A stretch of 60,785 bases of DNA. It comes from Cetobacterium sp050033475. GTDB lineage: Bacteria; Fusobacteriota; Fusobacteriia; Fusobacteriales; Fusobacteriaceae. This document shows positions 43,537 to 52,926 of the stretch, in pieces (the stretch's first letter is position 1; each line of letters begins with the position of its first letter). The position numbers were made by a program, and so were the translations under genes. Below the pieces are notes generated by a model. It saw only the letters and a list, made by a program, of their open reading frames with translations. It had not been told where the DNA came from and ran no database searches. The DNA lies in NCBI RefSeq assembly GCF_050033475.1, contig NZ_CP188325.1, forward strand, positions 1 to 60,785, given 5' to 3'.

Positions 43537-45087
43537 TTAATCAGCTTTTTCTAAATTTTTATTACTTAATAATTCTTCTTCTTCAAGTCTTGCTTTTTTT
43601 AATTCATACTTTTTATAAATACCTAAAGCTAAAATAGTAAAGAATATAGGACCAATAACCATCCATATAGTATCATCATATTTACCTTTAAAAGAAGGCT
43701 CTATAATAGTTGCAATATTAGCAAATCCAACTAGAAGTACAGTGAAAAATGTTGCTAATTTAACAGAAGCAGCAGTTTTAAAGATAACAAAAGGTTTTTT
43801 TATTGACTGATTATTTTTAAATTTAGGGAAAGCTAAGGCAATTAACAAATATGGTATAGTCATTGCAACGTTTGTCATAAGAGTAAGTTTCATAAAGAAT
43901 TTAGAAGCTCCTTCTCCACCAAATGTTACACCACATACAAAGACAATAACTATTGCCCATTGAATCCACATTGCATTTTTAGGCATATCATTTTCAATTT
44001 TTGAAACAAATGATGGCCACATTTCTTTTGGAGTTCCTTCGATTAATTGTTTTAAAGGTGAATAAAGTAGTGTAAAGAATGCACCTGTTAAACAAAGGAC
44101 AATAGAAATTCCCATATATCTTGACATAATTTTTCCAATAAATATTGCAGTATCTGTATTTGCTTTAAAAGAAATGGCAATTTGGTAACCTAAATTTTCC
44201 ATACAAACATATGAGAAGTTTCCAATGTGAACATTTCCTTTTTCTATCAAGAAATCCCAGTTAGTAAACATACCAACCATAAAAATACCAATAGCATAAC
44301 CAATTGCAATAACAATTGCAGCTATAGTTATTCCTTTTGGGAAAGTTTTTTCTGGATTTTCAGTTTTATCAACTAAACCACCAACTACCTCAATTCCACC
44401 ATAAGCAAATATAGCAAAAACAAGGAATGATGCTATTGATAAACCACTTAAAAAATCACTATTAGGTGATACAAAGAAACCTGTAGAGATACTTTCAATC
44501 GGTTGAGCTAATTTAAAACCATTATTGATATAAACTATAAGAGCACCAAATAATAAAACTAAATTAAGTAATGTAGTAGCAATACCACCAATAGATGCTA
44601 TTTTAGAAATTTTATTTAACCCTTTAGAAGCAATAAAGGTAAAGGCGGTCATAAGAAGTACTCCTAATACTCCCATGGATTGTGTAGAGTTAAGACCAAA
44701 TAAATTTAATTTATTTGTTAAATCTGTACCAAAAATAGCAGTAGAGACAACAATCCAAATACCAGAAGAAATGTTAACTAGCCAAATAATATAAGAAGCA
44801 TACCACATAAAAGTTGTTATGAAAGCATATTTAGGTCCAACGGATTTTTGCATCCAAGAATAAATACCTCCACTTTCATTTTTAAATGCAGATCCATATT
44901 CAGCCATCATGAAAGCATACGGTATAAAGAAAAGTACCCCAGAGAAAATATACCAAGGAATAGCAGAATACCCCATAAGATAAAAGGAACGAGGGATGTT
45001 ATTGAATCCGAATACAGAGGTGAAGATCATAAGGATTAACGGAATCAATGTCATCTTTTTTTCTGTTGCATTAGTTTTTTGACTCAT
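43537..45087 (-). CDS. APC-family amino acid antiporter, YjeM-like
   Basis: 516 aa, about 12 to 13 membrane segments. Glutamate:GABA-antiporter branch of the APC superfamily: SVFGFNNIPRSFYLMGYSAIPWY in helix 1, AIFAYGGIEVVGGLVDKTENPEKTFPKG in helix 6 region. Closest by pattern to E. coli YjeM. Exchanges amino acids; exact substrate unknown. Start at the second ATG (45085-45087) after AAGGAAG. Confidence 0.82.
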   Translation of the reverse strand: MSQKTNATEKKMTLIPLILMIFTSVFGFNNIPRSFYLMGYSAIPWYIFSGVLFFIPYAFMMAEYGSAFKNESGGIYSWMQKSVGPKYAFITTFMWYASYIIWLVNISSGIWIVVSTAIFGTDLTNKLNLFGLNSTQSMGVLGVLLMTAFTFIASKGLNKISKIASIGGIATTLLNLVLLFGALIVYINNGFKLAQPIESISTGFFVSPNSDFLSGLSIASFLVFAIFAYGGIEVVGGLVDKTENPEKTFPKGITIAAIVIAIGYAIGIFMVGMFTNWDFLIEKGNVHIGNFSYVCMENLGYQIAISFKANTDTAIFIGKIMSRYMGISIVLCLTGAFFTLLYSPLKQLIEGTPKEMWPSFVSKIENDMPKNAMWIQWAIVIVFVCGVTFGGEGASKFFMKLTLMTNVAMTIPYLLIALAFPKFKNNQSIKKPFVIFKTAASVKLATFFTVLLVGFANIATIIEPSFKGKYDDTIWMVIGPIFFTILALGIYKKYELKKARLEEEELLSNKNLEKAD

Positions 45088-45296
45088 TTTTAACACTTCC
45101 TTCATTTGTTATTATTTGAGTTTCTTTGTAATAAAATCTTACAACATTAACAGAATTATGTCAATAAAAATGTACAAATATATATGTTTTAAATTAAGGT
45201 ATAAAGATACTAAATAAAAAAACTTAATATTTTTTGATTTAAATATTTTTTGTGATTATAATAAATATATATAAAATTTTAGGGAGAGATTTAAAT

Positions 45297-45968
45297 ATGG
45301 AAATAAAAGAAAAGGCAAGTGACAAGGTTTTTAAGTATATTGAAAGTAAAATAATACAAGGAATATGGAAACAAGGAGATCGAATAGATTCAGAGAATCA
45401 ATTGGCTGAAGAATTAAAAGTAAGTAGGGTATCTGTAAGAGAAGCAATTGGTAAAATGGTGGCTATGGGAGTTTTATCTAAGAAAAAAGGTGGAGGAAGT
45501 TTTGTTGAAGGTTTAAGTCCTGTTGGGTTTATGGATAGTTTAATACCCTTTATGATTTTAGGTGAAGGTGATTATATAGAAATATTAGAATTAAGATTAG
45601 CATTGGATGTCATGGGAGTAACATTATTTATACAAAATTCTTCAAAGGAAGTTATAGATGGATTAGATAAAATAAATAGTAGAATGAAAGAGAAAAAAAT
45701 AACTCCAGAAGAATTTTTTATTCAAGATATGGCTTTTCATAAATACATAATGAAAAATTGTGGTAATTCTTTAATTTATAAAGTTTTTGAAATGATATTA
45801 CATGTTATGGGATATCATGCAAAGGAACAATATTTTAAATTACCATTGGAAGAACGTATATTAGAACATAACTTAATAGCTGAAGCTATTCAAAAAAAAG
45901 ATGTTGAAATAGCTCAAATATATATGAAGCGTCATTTAGAAAGAACTATTTTGGATTTGAAAAAATAA
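45297..45968 (+). CDS. GntR-family (FadR/FCD) transcription regulator
   Basis: 223 aa. N-terminal winged helix (SENQLAEELKVSRVSVREAIGKMVAMGVLSKKKGGGSFV) and C-terminal helical FCD ligand domain with metal-type ligands (D/H) in the helices. Directly upstream of the glycerate kinase operon, so the likely repressor of these genes. Start at ATG 45297 after AGGGAGA; an upstream frame reaches 45252 without a site. Confidence 0.88.
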   Translation: MEIKEKASDKVFKYIESKIIQGIWKQGDRIDSENQLAEELKVSRVSVREAIGKMVAMGVLSKKKGGGSFVEGLSPVGFMDSLIPFMILGEGDYIEILELRLALDVMGVTLFIQNSSKEVIDGLDKINSRMKEKKITPEEFFIQDMAFHKYIMKNCGNSLIYKVFEMILHVMGYHAKEQYFKLPLEERILEHNLIAEAIQKKDVEIAQIYMKRHLERTILDLKK

Positions 45969-45981
45969 TTTATAAAATCTA

Positions 45982-46010
45982 TTGACAAATTCTTACAAAA
46001 ATAGTACAAA
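45982..46010 (+). promoter_or_regulatory. Promoter of the glycerate operon
   Basis: TTGACA (45982-45987), 17-nt spacer, TACAAA (46005-46010). The predicted start of transcription lies just before the operator-like site at 46020. Confidence 0.55.
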
Positions 46011-46019
46011 ATAAGTAAC

Positions 46020-46102
46020 TTGTAATACAGATTGTACGTAAAAACTTTTTTTTTAAATAGAAATACAGAATAAAACTATATTTTACAAAAGTTGTCATAC
46101 AA
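46020..46102. promoter_or_regulatory. Candidate GntR operator pair (TTGTNATACA)
   Basis: TTGTAATACAG at 46020-46030 and TTGTCATACAA at 46092-46102, in the leader between the promoter and garK. Near-palindromes of the size bound by FadR-type regulators; the regulator gene lies next to them. The same 11-mer pattern also occurs at 12300-12310. Inference from sequence only. Confidence 0.4.
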
Positions 46103-46129
46103 ATTTAGAAAAAGAAAGAGGGTTTTAGA

Positions 46130-47284
46130 ATGAAAGTAGTTATAGCGATAGATTCTTTTAAAGGTAGTTTAACTTCTAATGAATTGGGAGATTCTTTAGA
46201 AACAGGAATAAAAAAAGTATATAAAGATGCAGAAATTATAAAAGTACCTATAGCTGATGGGGGAGAAGGAACTGTTGAGGCTATGGTTGAGGGAACTAAA
46301 GGACAATTTATAGATATTAATGTTCATGATCCATTGATGAATGAAATTGTTGCAAAATATGGAATTTTAGGAAATGGAAAAACAGCAATAATAGAAATGG
46401 CAGCAGCTTCTGGACTTCCATTAGTTCCTGTAAATAAAAGAAATCCTAAGGAAACTACAACATATGGAACAGGAGAAGTTGTAAGAGATGCCATTAATAG
46501 AGGATGTAGAGAATTTATTATTGGTTTAGGTGGAAGTGCTACAAATGATGGTGGACTTGGAATGATGCAAGCTCTAGGATTTAAATTTTTAGATAAAAAT
46601 GGAAATGAATTAGGGCAAGGTGGAAAAATATTAGGTGAAGTTGCTATTATAGATGATTCTGAAATTATGGAAGAATTAAAAGAATGTAAATTTTTAGTAG
46701 CTTGTGATGTTGATAATCCATTTTATGGACCAAGAGGTGCTGCTTATGTTTATGGTAGACAAAAAGGTGCCGATGATAATATGATTATTGAATTAGATAA
46801 TGGATTAAAACATTTAGCAGAGGTAATTAAAAATAAATATGGAAAAGATATCAGTGATTTAGCAGGTGCAGGTGCAGCTGGAGGTTTAGGTGGAGGTTTA
46901 GTAGCTTTCTTAAATGCAATTTTAAAACCTGGAACTGAGATAATCTTAGAAGAAGTAGGATTGGCTAAATATTTAGATAATGCAGATTTTGTTATAACTG
47001 GTGAAGGAAGAATAGATTTTCAGTCTGTTATGGGAAAAGCTCCTGTTGGAGTTTCAAAGATGGCTAAAAAATATGGAATACCAGTAATTGGAATAGCTGG
47101 ATGTTTAGCAGATGATGCAGATGCAACTCATGATTATGGTATAGATAGTTTATTCTCAATAATGAATTATCCAATTACTTTAGAAGATGCATTAAAACCT
47201 GAAAATGCAAAGAAATTTGTAACAAAAAATGCTGAGGAAATTTTTAGATTAATAAAAGTTTGTGAAACAAAATTTACAAAATAA
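46130..47284 (+). CDS. garK: Glycerate kinase (GarK/GlxK family)
   Basis: 384 aa, full length. VIAIDSFKGSLTSNELGDSLETGI, PIADGGEGTVEAM, GGSATNDGGLGMMQALG and GAGAAGGLGGGL are the family signatures. Phosphorylates D-glycerate, in this family usually to 2-phosphoglycerate, which enolase turns into the substrate of the pyruvate kinase encoded two genes on. Confidence 0.93.
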   Translation: MKVVIAIDSFKGSLTSNELGDSLETGIKKVYKDAEIIKVPIADGGEGTVEAMVEGTKGQFIDINVHDPLMNEIVAKYGILGNGKTAIIEMAAASGLPLVPVNKRNPKETTTYGTGEVVRDAINRGCREFIIGLGGSATNDGGLGMMQALGFKFLDKNGNELGQGGKILGEVAIIDDSEIMEELKECKFLVACDVDNPFYGPRGAAYVYGRQKGADDNMIIELDNGLKHLAEVIKNKYGKDISDLAGAGAAGGLGGGLVAFLNAILKPGTEIILEEVGLAKYLDNADFVITGEGRIDFQSVMGKAPVGVSKMAKKYGIPVIGIAGCLADDADATHDYGIDSLFSIMNYPITLEDALKPENAKKFVTKNAEEIFRLIKVCETKFTK

Positions 47285-47327
47285 TATAATAAATCAAAAT
47301 TCAATGGGATTTAAGGAGGAAGGTTAG

Positions 47328-48572
47328 ATGACAGCATTTGGAGCCATTCTAGGATTGATAATAGCGATAGTTCTTATAATAAGAAAAGCAAATCCTGCAT
47401 ACTCGCTGATATTAGGAGCAGTTGTAGGAGGTATCGCAGGAGGATTACCTTTAACAAAAACAGTAGCAGTAATGATAGATGGAATAAAAGATATTACTCC
47501 AGCAATTATTCGTATATTAACTGCAGGTATTTTAGCAGGAGTTTTAATAAAAACAGGAGCTGCTGTAAAAATTGCTGAAACAATAATTGAAAAATTAGGA
47601 GAAAAAAGAGCCTTGGCAGCTTTAGCTTTATCAGCTTTTATATTAACAGCAATTGGAGTTTTCGTAGACGTTGCTGTAATAACTGTAGCTCCAATAGCTC
47701 TTGCTATAGGAAAAAAATTAAATTTATCTAAAATGTCAATACTATTAGCAATGATAGGTGGAGGAAAATGTGGAAATATAATTTCTCCAAATCCAAATAC
47801 AATAGCAGCAGCAGAAAATTTTGGTGCACCATTACCTTCTGTAATGTGGGCAAATATAATTCCAGCAATTATAGGATTAGTTGTAACAGCAGTTATAGCT
47901 AAGACATTAGTTGAAAAGGGTGAAAAAATTGTAGAAACTGTTGCAACACATGATGAAAGTAATTTACCAGGATTTTTAGGAAGTATTTTAGGACCAATAG
48001 TAACAATAATTCTTCTTTCTTTAAGACCATTGGCAGGAATTAATATAGACCCATTAATAGCTTTACCAGTTGGAGGTTTAGTAGGAATTGTTGCAATGGG
48101 AAAAGCAAAAGAATTTAAAGAATGTATGGAATATGGATTGTCAAGAATGACAGGAGTTGCAATACTATTAATTGGAACAGGTACAATATCAGGAATTATT
48201 AAGAATTCTACTTTAAAAGATGTAATTTTAGAAGGACTAAAAACATTAAATATTAGTGAGCAATTGATAGCACCAATATCAGGGGCATTAATGTCAGCAG
48301 CAACAGCTTCAACTACTGCTGGAGCAACAATTGCATCAGCTACTTTCTCTGGAGCTATTTTAACAGCTGGAATAAGTGCAGTAGCAGGAGCAGCTATGAT
48401 AAATGCTGGAGCAACAGTACTAGACCACTTACCACATGGATCATTCTTCCATGCAACAGGAGGAGCTACAAATGTATCTTTAAATGAGAGAATAAAACTT
48501 ATTCCTTATGAAACAGCAGTTGGAGCAGTACTAGCTATAACTTCTACTTTAGTAGCAATATTTTTATACTAG
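47328..48572 (+). CDS. GntP-family gluconate/glycerate permease
   Basis: 414 aa, about 12 membrane segments; GGKCGNIISPNPNTIAAAENFGAP near residue 145 and a C-terminal LDHLPHGSFFHATGGATN match GntP permeases. Because it lies between glycerate kinase and pyruvate kinase, glycerate is the likely substrate. AAGGAGGAAGG site; 43 nt after garK. Confidence 0.88.
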   Translation: MTAFGAILGLIIAIVLIIRKANPAYSLILGAVVGGIAGGLPLTKTVAVMIDGIKDITPAIIRILTAGILAGVLIKTGAAVKIAETIIEKLGEKRALAALALSAFILTAIGVFVDVAVITVAPIALAIGKKLNLSKMSILLAMIGGGKCGNIISPNPNTIAAAENFGAPLPSVMWANIIPAIIGLVVTAVIAKTLVEKGEKIVETVATHDESNLPGFLGSILGPIVTIILLSLRPLAGINIDPLIALPVGGLVGIVAMGKAKEFKECMEYGLSRMTGVAILLIGTGTISGIIKNSTLKDVILEGLKTLNISEQLIAPISGALMSAATASTTAGATIASATFSGAILTAGISAVAGAAMINAGATVLDHLPHGSFFHATGGATNVSLNERIKLIPYETAVGAVLAITSTLVAIFLY

Positions 48573-48613
48573 AAAAATTACAGGAATTATTGAGATAAAT
48601 AGGAGGATATGAA

Positions 48614-50023
48614 ATGAAAAAAACTAAAATTGTTTGTACAATTGGACCGAAAACTGAAAAGGTTGAGATATTAGCAGAATTATTAAATGCAGGAATGAAT
48701 GTAATGAGATTAAACTTTTCCCATGGAAATTATGAGGAACATGGAGTAAGAATAGAGAATTTAAAAGAAGCAATGGCTCTTACTGGAAAAAGAGCAGCAG
48801 TTTTATTAGATACAAAGGGTCCAGAAATAAGAACAATTAAATTAGAGGGTGGAAATGACGTTTCTCTAGTTGCTGGACAAGATTTTACAATAACAACAGA
48901 TAAATCTGTAATAGGAAACAATACAATAGTAGCTGTAACTTATGCAGGGTTAACAGAAGACCTTAAACCAGGAAACATTGTTCTATTAGATGATGGATTA
49001 ATTGGAATGGAAGTTAAGGAAGTTGTAGGAAATGAAGTAAGATGTATAGTAAAAAATAATGGAGATTTAGGAGAAAATAAAGGGGTAAACTTACCAAACG
49101 TAGCAGTACAATTACCAGCTTTAGCAGCTAAGGATATAGAGGATTTAAAATTCGGATGTGCGCAGAATGTTGACTTCGTAGCAGCGTCATTTATTAGAAA
49201 AGCAGATGATGTAAGAGAAGTAAGAAGAGTTTTAGATGAAAATGGTGGAAAAGATATAAAAATCATATCTAAAATAGAAAACCAAGAGGGATTAGATAAC
49301 TTTGATGAAATATTAGAATTATCTGATGGAATAATGGTAGCAAGAGGAGACTTAGGAGTAGAAATACCTGTAGAAGAAGTTCCATTTGCACAAAAAATGA
49401 TGATAGAGAAATGTAACCTAGTAGGAAAAGTAGTAATAACAGCTACTCAAATGCTAGATTCAATGATAAAAAATCCTAGACCAACAAGAGCAGAAGCAAC
49501 AGACGTAGCTAATGCAATTTTAGATGGTACAGATGCAATAATGTTATCAGGGGAAACAGCAAAAGGAAAATATCCAATAGAAGCTGTAACTGTAATGACA
49601 AGAATAGCAGAGAAGACAGATCCAATGGTAGCTTTTGAATTTGAAATTGAAAGTCATGCAACAATAACAGAGGCAGTAGCAAGAGGAACAGTTGATGTAG
49701 CAGAGGCATTAAGCGCTAAATTAATCGTAGTAGGAACTCAATCAGGAAGAGCAGCAAGAGCAATTAGAAAATACTTCCCAACTTCTATGATATTAGCAAT
49801 AACAAATAATGAGAAGACAGCAAATCAATTGGTATTAACTAAGGGAGTAATTCCTTGCTTAGATAAAACTGCTAAAAGTTTAGAAGAATTCTATAAAATA
49901 TCAGAAATGAAAGCTAAAGAATTAGGATTAGCTGCTGAGGGAGATATTATAGTTGCAACTTGTGGAGAGAAAGTATTTGAGTTAGGAACAACAAATACAT
50001 TAAAGGTAATGGAAGTAAAATAA
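48614..50023 (+). CDS. pyk: Pyruvate kinase
   Basis: 469 aa, full type I length. KKTKIVCTIGPKTEK, MRLNFSHG, LLDTKGPEIR, ISKIENQEGLDNFDEIL, MVARGDLGVEIP and ATQMLDSMIKNPRPTRAEATDVANA are all intact. Converts PEP and ADP to pyruvate and ATP. Third structural gene of the glycerate operon, so glycerate use would yield ATP through enolase and this enzyme. Confidence 0.95.
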   Translation: MKKTKIVCTIGPKTEKVEILAELLNAGMNVMRLNFSHGNYEEHGVRIENLKEAMALTGKRAAVLLDTKGPEIRTIKLEGGNDVSLVAGQDFTITTDKSVIGNNTIVAVTYAGLTEDLKPGNIVLLDDGLIGMEVKEVVGNEVRCIVKNNGDLGENKGVNLPNVAVQLPALAAKDIEDLKFGCAQNVDFVAASFIRKADDVREVRRVLDENGGKDIKIISKIENQEGLDNFDEILELSDGIMVARGDLGVEIPVEEVPFAQKMMIEKCNLVGKVVITATQMLDSMIKNPRPTRAEATDVANAILDGTDAIMLSGETAKGKYPIEAVTVMTRIAEKTDPMVAFEFEIESHATITEAVARGTVDVAEALSAKLIVVGTQSGRAARAIRKYFPTSMILAITNNEKTANQLVLTKGVIPCLDKTAKSLEEFYKISEMKAKELGLAAEGDIIVATCGEKVFELGTTNTLKVMEVK

Positions 50024-50032
50024 TAAATAGAT

Positions 50033-50070
50033 TGGGCCAAAAGCTTAAAAACTTTTGGCCCATTTTTTTT
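50033..50070. terminator. Bidirectional terminator
   Basis: GGGCCAAAAG, CTTTTGGCCC with T8 after it and A-rich flank; between pyk and the converging flavoenzyme gene. Confidence 0.9.
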
Positions 50071-51148
50071 ATGGGATAATACAATAATTACCATCTTTAT
50101 TACGACACTTGCTACATCTTATACATTTTACTTTTTTTAAATCCCCATTTTTCCATCTTTTAATAAGGTTTGGTTCAGCTAAAAGAGGACGTGAAATAGC
50201 AAACATAGAAATATTAGATGAGTTTAATAAATCTATTGTAGCTTGAAAAGTTTTAATTCCACCAACGGTTATTATAGGAATTTTAACAAGGGTAGAAATC
50301 TCTTTAGCAAACTCAGAAAAATATCCTTCAGATTTTATTTCAAATCCATTGAAAAAAGTACCAACTAAAGATTCTCCTTTTCCATGAATATTTCCAGATA
50401 ATTCAATAGCATCTATTCCAATTTCTTCCATTTTTTTACAAATTATTTTTGTTTCTTCAAAGGATAAGCCTCCTTCAAAGAAATCAGTAGCTGTTAATTT
50501 AATAAGAATAGGGTAATCTTTTCCAACTTTATTTCTCATTGATTCATAAAGTTCTATTAAAAATCTCATACGATTTTCTAAAGAACCACCATAGGAATCA
50601 GTTCTTCTGTTGTAATATGGAGAAAGAAATTGATTTATTAAATATGTGTGGGCTCCATGGATTTCAATACCATCAAATCCGCTTTCTTTAGCTCTTCTAG
50701 CTGATTGACCAAAAGCTTCAATTATATATTTTATATCTTCAACAGTCATTTCTTTTCCAAGAGTTCCTGTACCTTTTTCAGGAATAGGACTTGGGGCAAA
50801 AATAGTTCTTTCTCCTAAGTTATAAGTTGTTTTTGTTCCTCCATAGGCTACTTGTAAAACTATTTTTGAACCATATTGATGAACTAAATCACAAAGTTTT
50901 TTATAACCTGGAATAAAAGAATCATCATAAATTCCAAACATCCCAGGGTTAGGCTGTTCTTCCTTTACAATATTAGCATATCCAGTAAGAATTAATCCAA
51001 CTTCTCCTTTGGCAAGATCTTCGTAGATATTTAAAATTTTATCATTTATATACCCATCTTCAGTCATATTTTCCCACGTTGCACTTCTAACAAATCTATT
51101 TTTAGAAATCATATTTCCAATTTTTACATTGTCAAATAAACTTTTCAT
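50069..51148 (-). CDS. Old-yellow-enzyme-type NADH:flavin oxidoreductase
   Basis: 359 aa. FMN barrel of the OYE family: NRFVRSATWENMTEDGYI, GVGLILTGYANI-like segment, FDGIEIHGAHTYLINQFLSPYYNRRTDSYGGS, PIITVGGIKTF and FAISRPLLAEPNLI; the C-terminal CIRCSKCRNKDGNYC tail has cysteines as in the 4Fe-4S enoate reductase group but the rest of that enzyme is missing. Probably reduces unsaturated carbonyl compounds. Confidence 0.85.
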   Translation of the reverse strand: MKSLFDNVKIGNMISKNRFVRSATWENMTEDGYINDKILNIYEDLAKGEVGLILTGYANIVKEEQPNPGMFGIYDDSFIPGYKKLCDLVHQYGSKIVLQVAYGGTKTTYNLGERTIFAPSPIPEKGTGTLGKEMTVEDIKYIIEAFGQSARRAKESGFDGIEIHGAHTYLINQFLSPYYNRRTDSYGGSLENRMRFLIELYESMRNKVGKDYPILIKLTATDFFEGGLSFEETKIICKKMEEIGIDAIELSGNIHGKGESLVGTFFNGFEIKSEGYFSEFAKEISTLVKIPIITVGGIKTFQATIDLLNSSNISMFAISRPLLAEPNLIKRWKNGDLKKVKCIRCSKCRNKDGNYCIIP

Positions 51149-51323
51149 AAATTACCGCCTTTTTAATTATATTTTTTTATTATACACGAAATTAAAGAAT
51201 TATTAAATTTATTTTAATTATTATATAAAGTTGCTTTTTTCAGAAAATTGCAGTATATAACAATACTAATTAGGATTGAATATGTATTCATAAGGAAATA
51301 TCAAAAATATTAGAGGGGGACCT

Positions 51324-52841
51324 ATGAAAAAAATTTTTACTTTAATAACAATTTTTATTTTAGGAATATCGTCAGTGACCTTTGGGAAAACAAAGGATAT
51401 AACCGTAGCTGTAAATGCTAACTTTATTTCCTTAGATCCACATAATTTATCAGATACATTATCTGGGACAGCAGTTTCAACAATGTATGAAGGGTTGTTG
51501 TCTTATAATAAGGATATGACTTTAAAACCTGTATTAGCTGAAAGTTATGATATTTCAAAGGATGGATTAACTTATACTTTTAAATTAAAAAAAGGAATAA
51601 AATTTCAAGATGGGACACCTTTAAATGCTGAGGCAGTAAAGTTCAATTTTGATAGAGTAATGGATGAGAAAAATAATTTAAGAAGAAGAAGAAACTTTGT
51701 AGCAGTTGATAAAGTTGAAGCTGTAGGGGAGAATGAAGTAAAAATTATTTTAAAAGAACCCTTTGCACCAATGCTTAATAGAATAGCTTCATTGAAAATA
51801 ATAAGTCCAAGTGCTTTAAAAAAATATGGAGCTCAAGGTATCATAACAAATCCTGTGGGGACAGGTCCTTATTCATATGTTGAATGGGTTCAAGGGGATA
51901 AATTAATAGTTCAAAGAAATGATAATTATTGGGGAGAAAAACCAAGTGTTGATAAGGTTATTTTTAAACCTGTAATGGAAAATGGGGCAAGAATAGCAAT
52001 GCTTCAAACAGGAGAAGCTGATTTTATTTATCCTATGCCAACTGAACAGGTAAAAAGAGTACAAGGAAATAAAGATATTGAAGTAGTGAAGGGATTCTCA
52101 ACAATTACAAGATATGTAACTTTAAATACAAATAAAGATATATTCTCTAACAAAAAAGTTAGACAGGCAATAAATTACGCAATAAATAAAAAAGCCTATG
52201 GAGGAGTAGTTAGATCAGGATATTTAGTTCCATTAACATCCCCAGTATCTTCTGCATTAGAATATCATGTGGATTTAAAACCTTATGATTATAATATTAA
52301 AAAAGCTAAGGAATTAATGAAAGAAGCTGGATATGAAAATGGATTTAAAGCAACTATTTGGGGTTCTAATAACACTGAGGATATGAAAGGAATGCAATTT
52401 ATCCATCAACAATTGGGACAAATTGGAATAGATGTTGAAGTTATGCCTATGGAAGAAGGAACTTTATCAAATTCAATTTATAGTGTTCAAAAACCAGAAG
52501 ATGCAACTATAAATATGTGGTATGTAAACTGGTCTTCCTTTGATATAGATGGAGCAATGAAAAATTTATTTCATAGTAAATTTGCACCGCCAGTATCGGC
52601 AAATACTGCATACTATAATAATCCAAAGGTAGATAAACTTTTAGAAGAAGGAGCTAAGGAAGTAGATACAGAAAAGAGAGCTCAGATGTATAAGGAACTT
52701 CAAGAAATAGTTTGGGATGATGCTCCATGGATTTTCCTAGGATCTGATGAGTTATTATCAGCAAAAAGAACTACAACTAAAAATGTTTATGTTATGCCTG
52801 ATGGAAGTATAAATTTTACTCAAGCGGATACTACTAAGTAA
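51324..52841 (+). CDS. Peptide ABC transporter, solute-binding protein (SBP family 5)
   Basis: 505 aa, with signal peptide (MKKIFTLITIFILGISSVTFG, cleaved before KTKDI). SBP_bac_5 fold: VAVNANFISLDPHNLSDT, YEGLLSYNKDMTLKPVLAESY, GTGPYSYVEW and the C-terminal MYKELQEIVWDDAPWIFL. Binds dipeptides, oligopeptides or glutathione-like ligands outside the membrane. Possible promoter TTGCTT-17-TATATA near 51231. No lipobox, so a free periplasmic protein, fitting a diderm. Confidence 0.87.
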   Translation: MKKIFTLITIFILGISSVTFGKTKDITVAVNANFISLDPHNLSDTLSGTAVSTMYEGLLSYNKDMTLKPVLAESYDISKDGLTYTFKLKKGIKFQDGTPLNAEAVKFNFDRVMDEKNNLRRRRNFVAVDKVEAVGENEVKIILKEPFAPMLNRIASLKIISPSALKKYGAQGIITNPVGTGPYSYVEWVQGDKLIVQRNDNYWGEKPSVDKVIFKPVMENGARIAMLQTGEADFIYPMPTEQVKRVQGNKDIEVVKGFSTITRYVTLNTNKDIFSNKKVRQAINYAINKKAYGGVVRSGYLVPLTSPVSSALEYHVDLKPYDYNIKKAKELMKEAGYENGFKATIWGSNNTEDMKGMQFIHQQLGQIGIDVEVMPMEEGTLSNSIYSVQKPEDATINMWYVNWSSFDIDGAMKNLFHSKFAPPVSANTAYYNNPKVDKLLEEGAKEVDTEKRAQMYKELQEIVWDDAPWIFLGSDELLSAKRTTTKNVYVMPDGSINFTQADTTK

Positions 52842-52862
52842 AAATATTAAGTTATTGAAATT

Positions 52863-52894
52863 GGTAGTTGATTAAAAACAACTACCTTTTTTTT
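52863..52894 (+). terminator. Intercistronic terminator/attenuator
   Basis: GGTAGTTG, 8-nt loop, CAACTACC and T8 between the binding protein and permease genes. Probably lets the binding protein be made in excess over the membrane parts. Confidence 0.8.
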
Positions 52895-52926
52895 ATAAAA
52901 AAATAATTTTGTAGAGAGGAGTAAAA

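Noticed and set aside
48940..49266. 108-aa reverse-strand frame inside pyruvate kinase
   Set aside because: Shadow of a highly conserved gene; no ribosome binding site and no recognisable protein.
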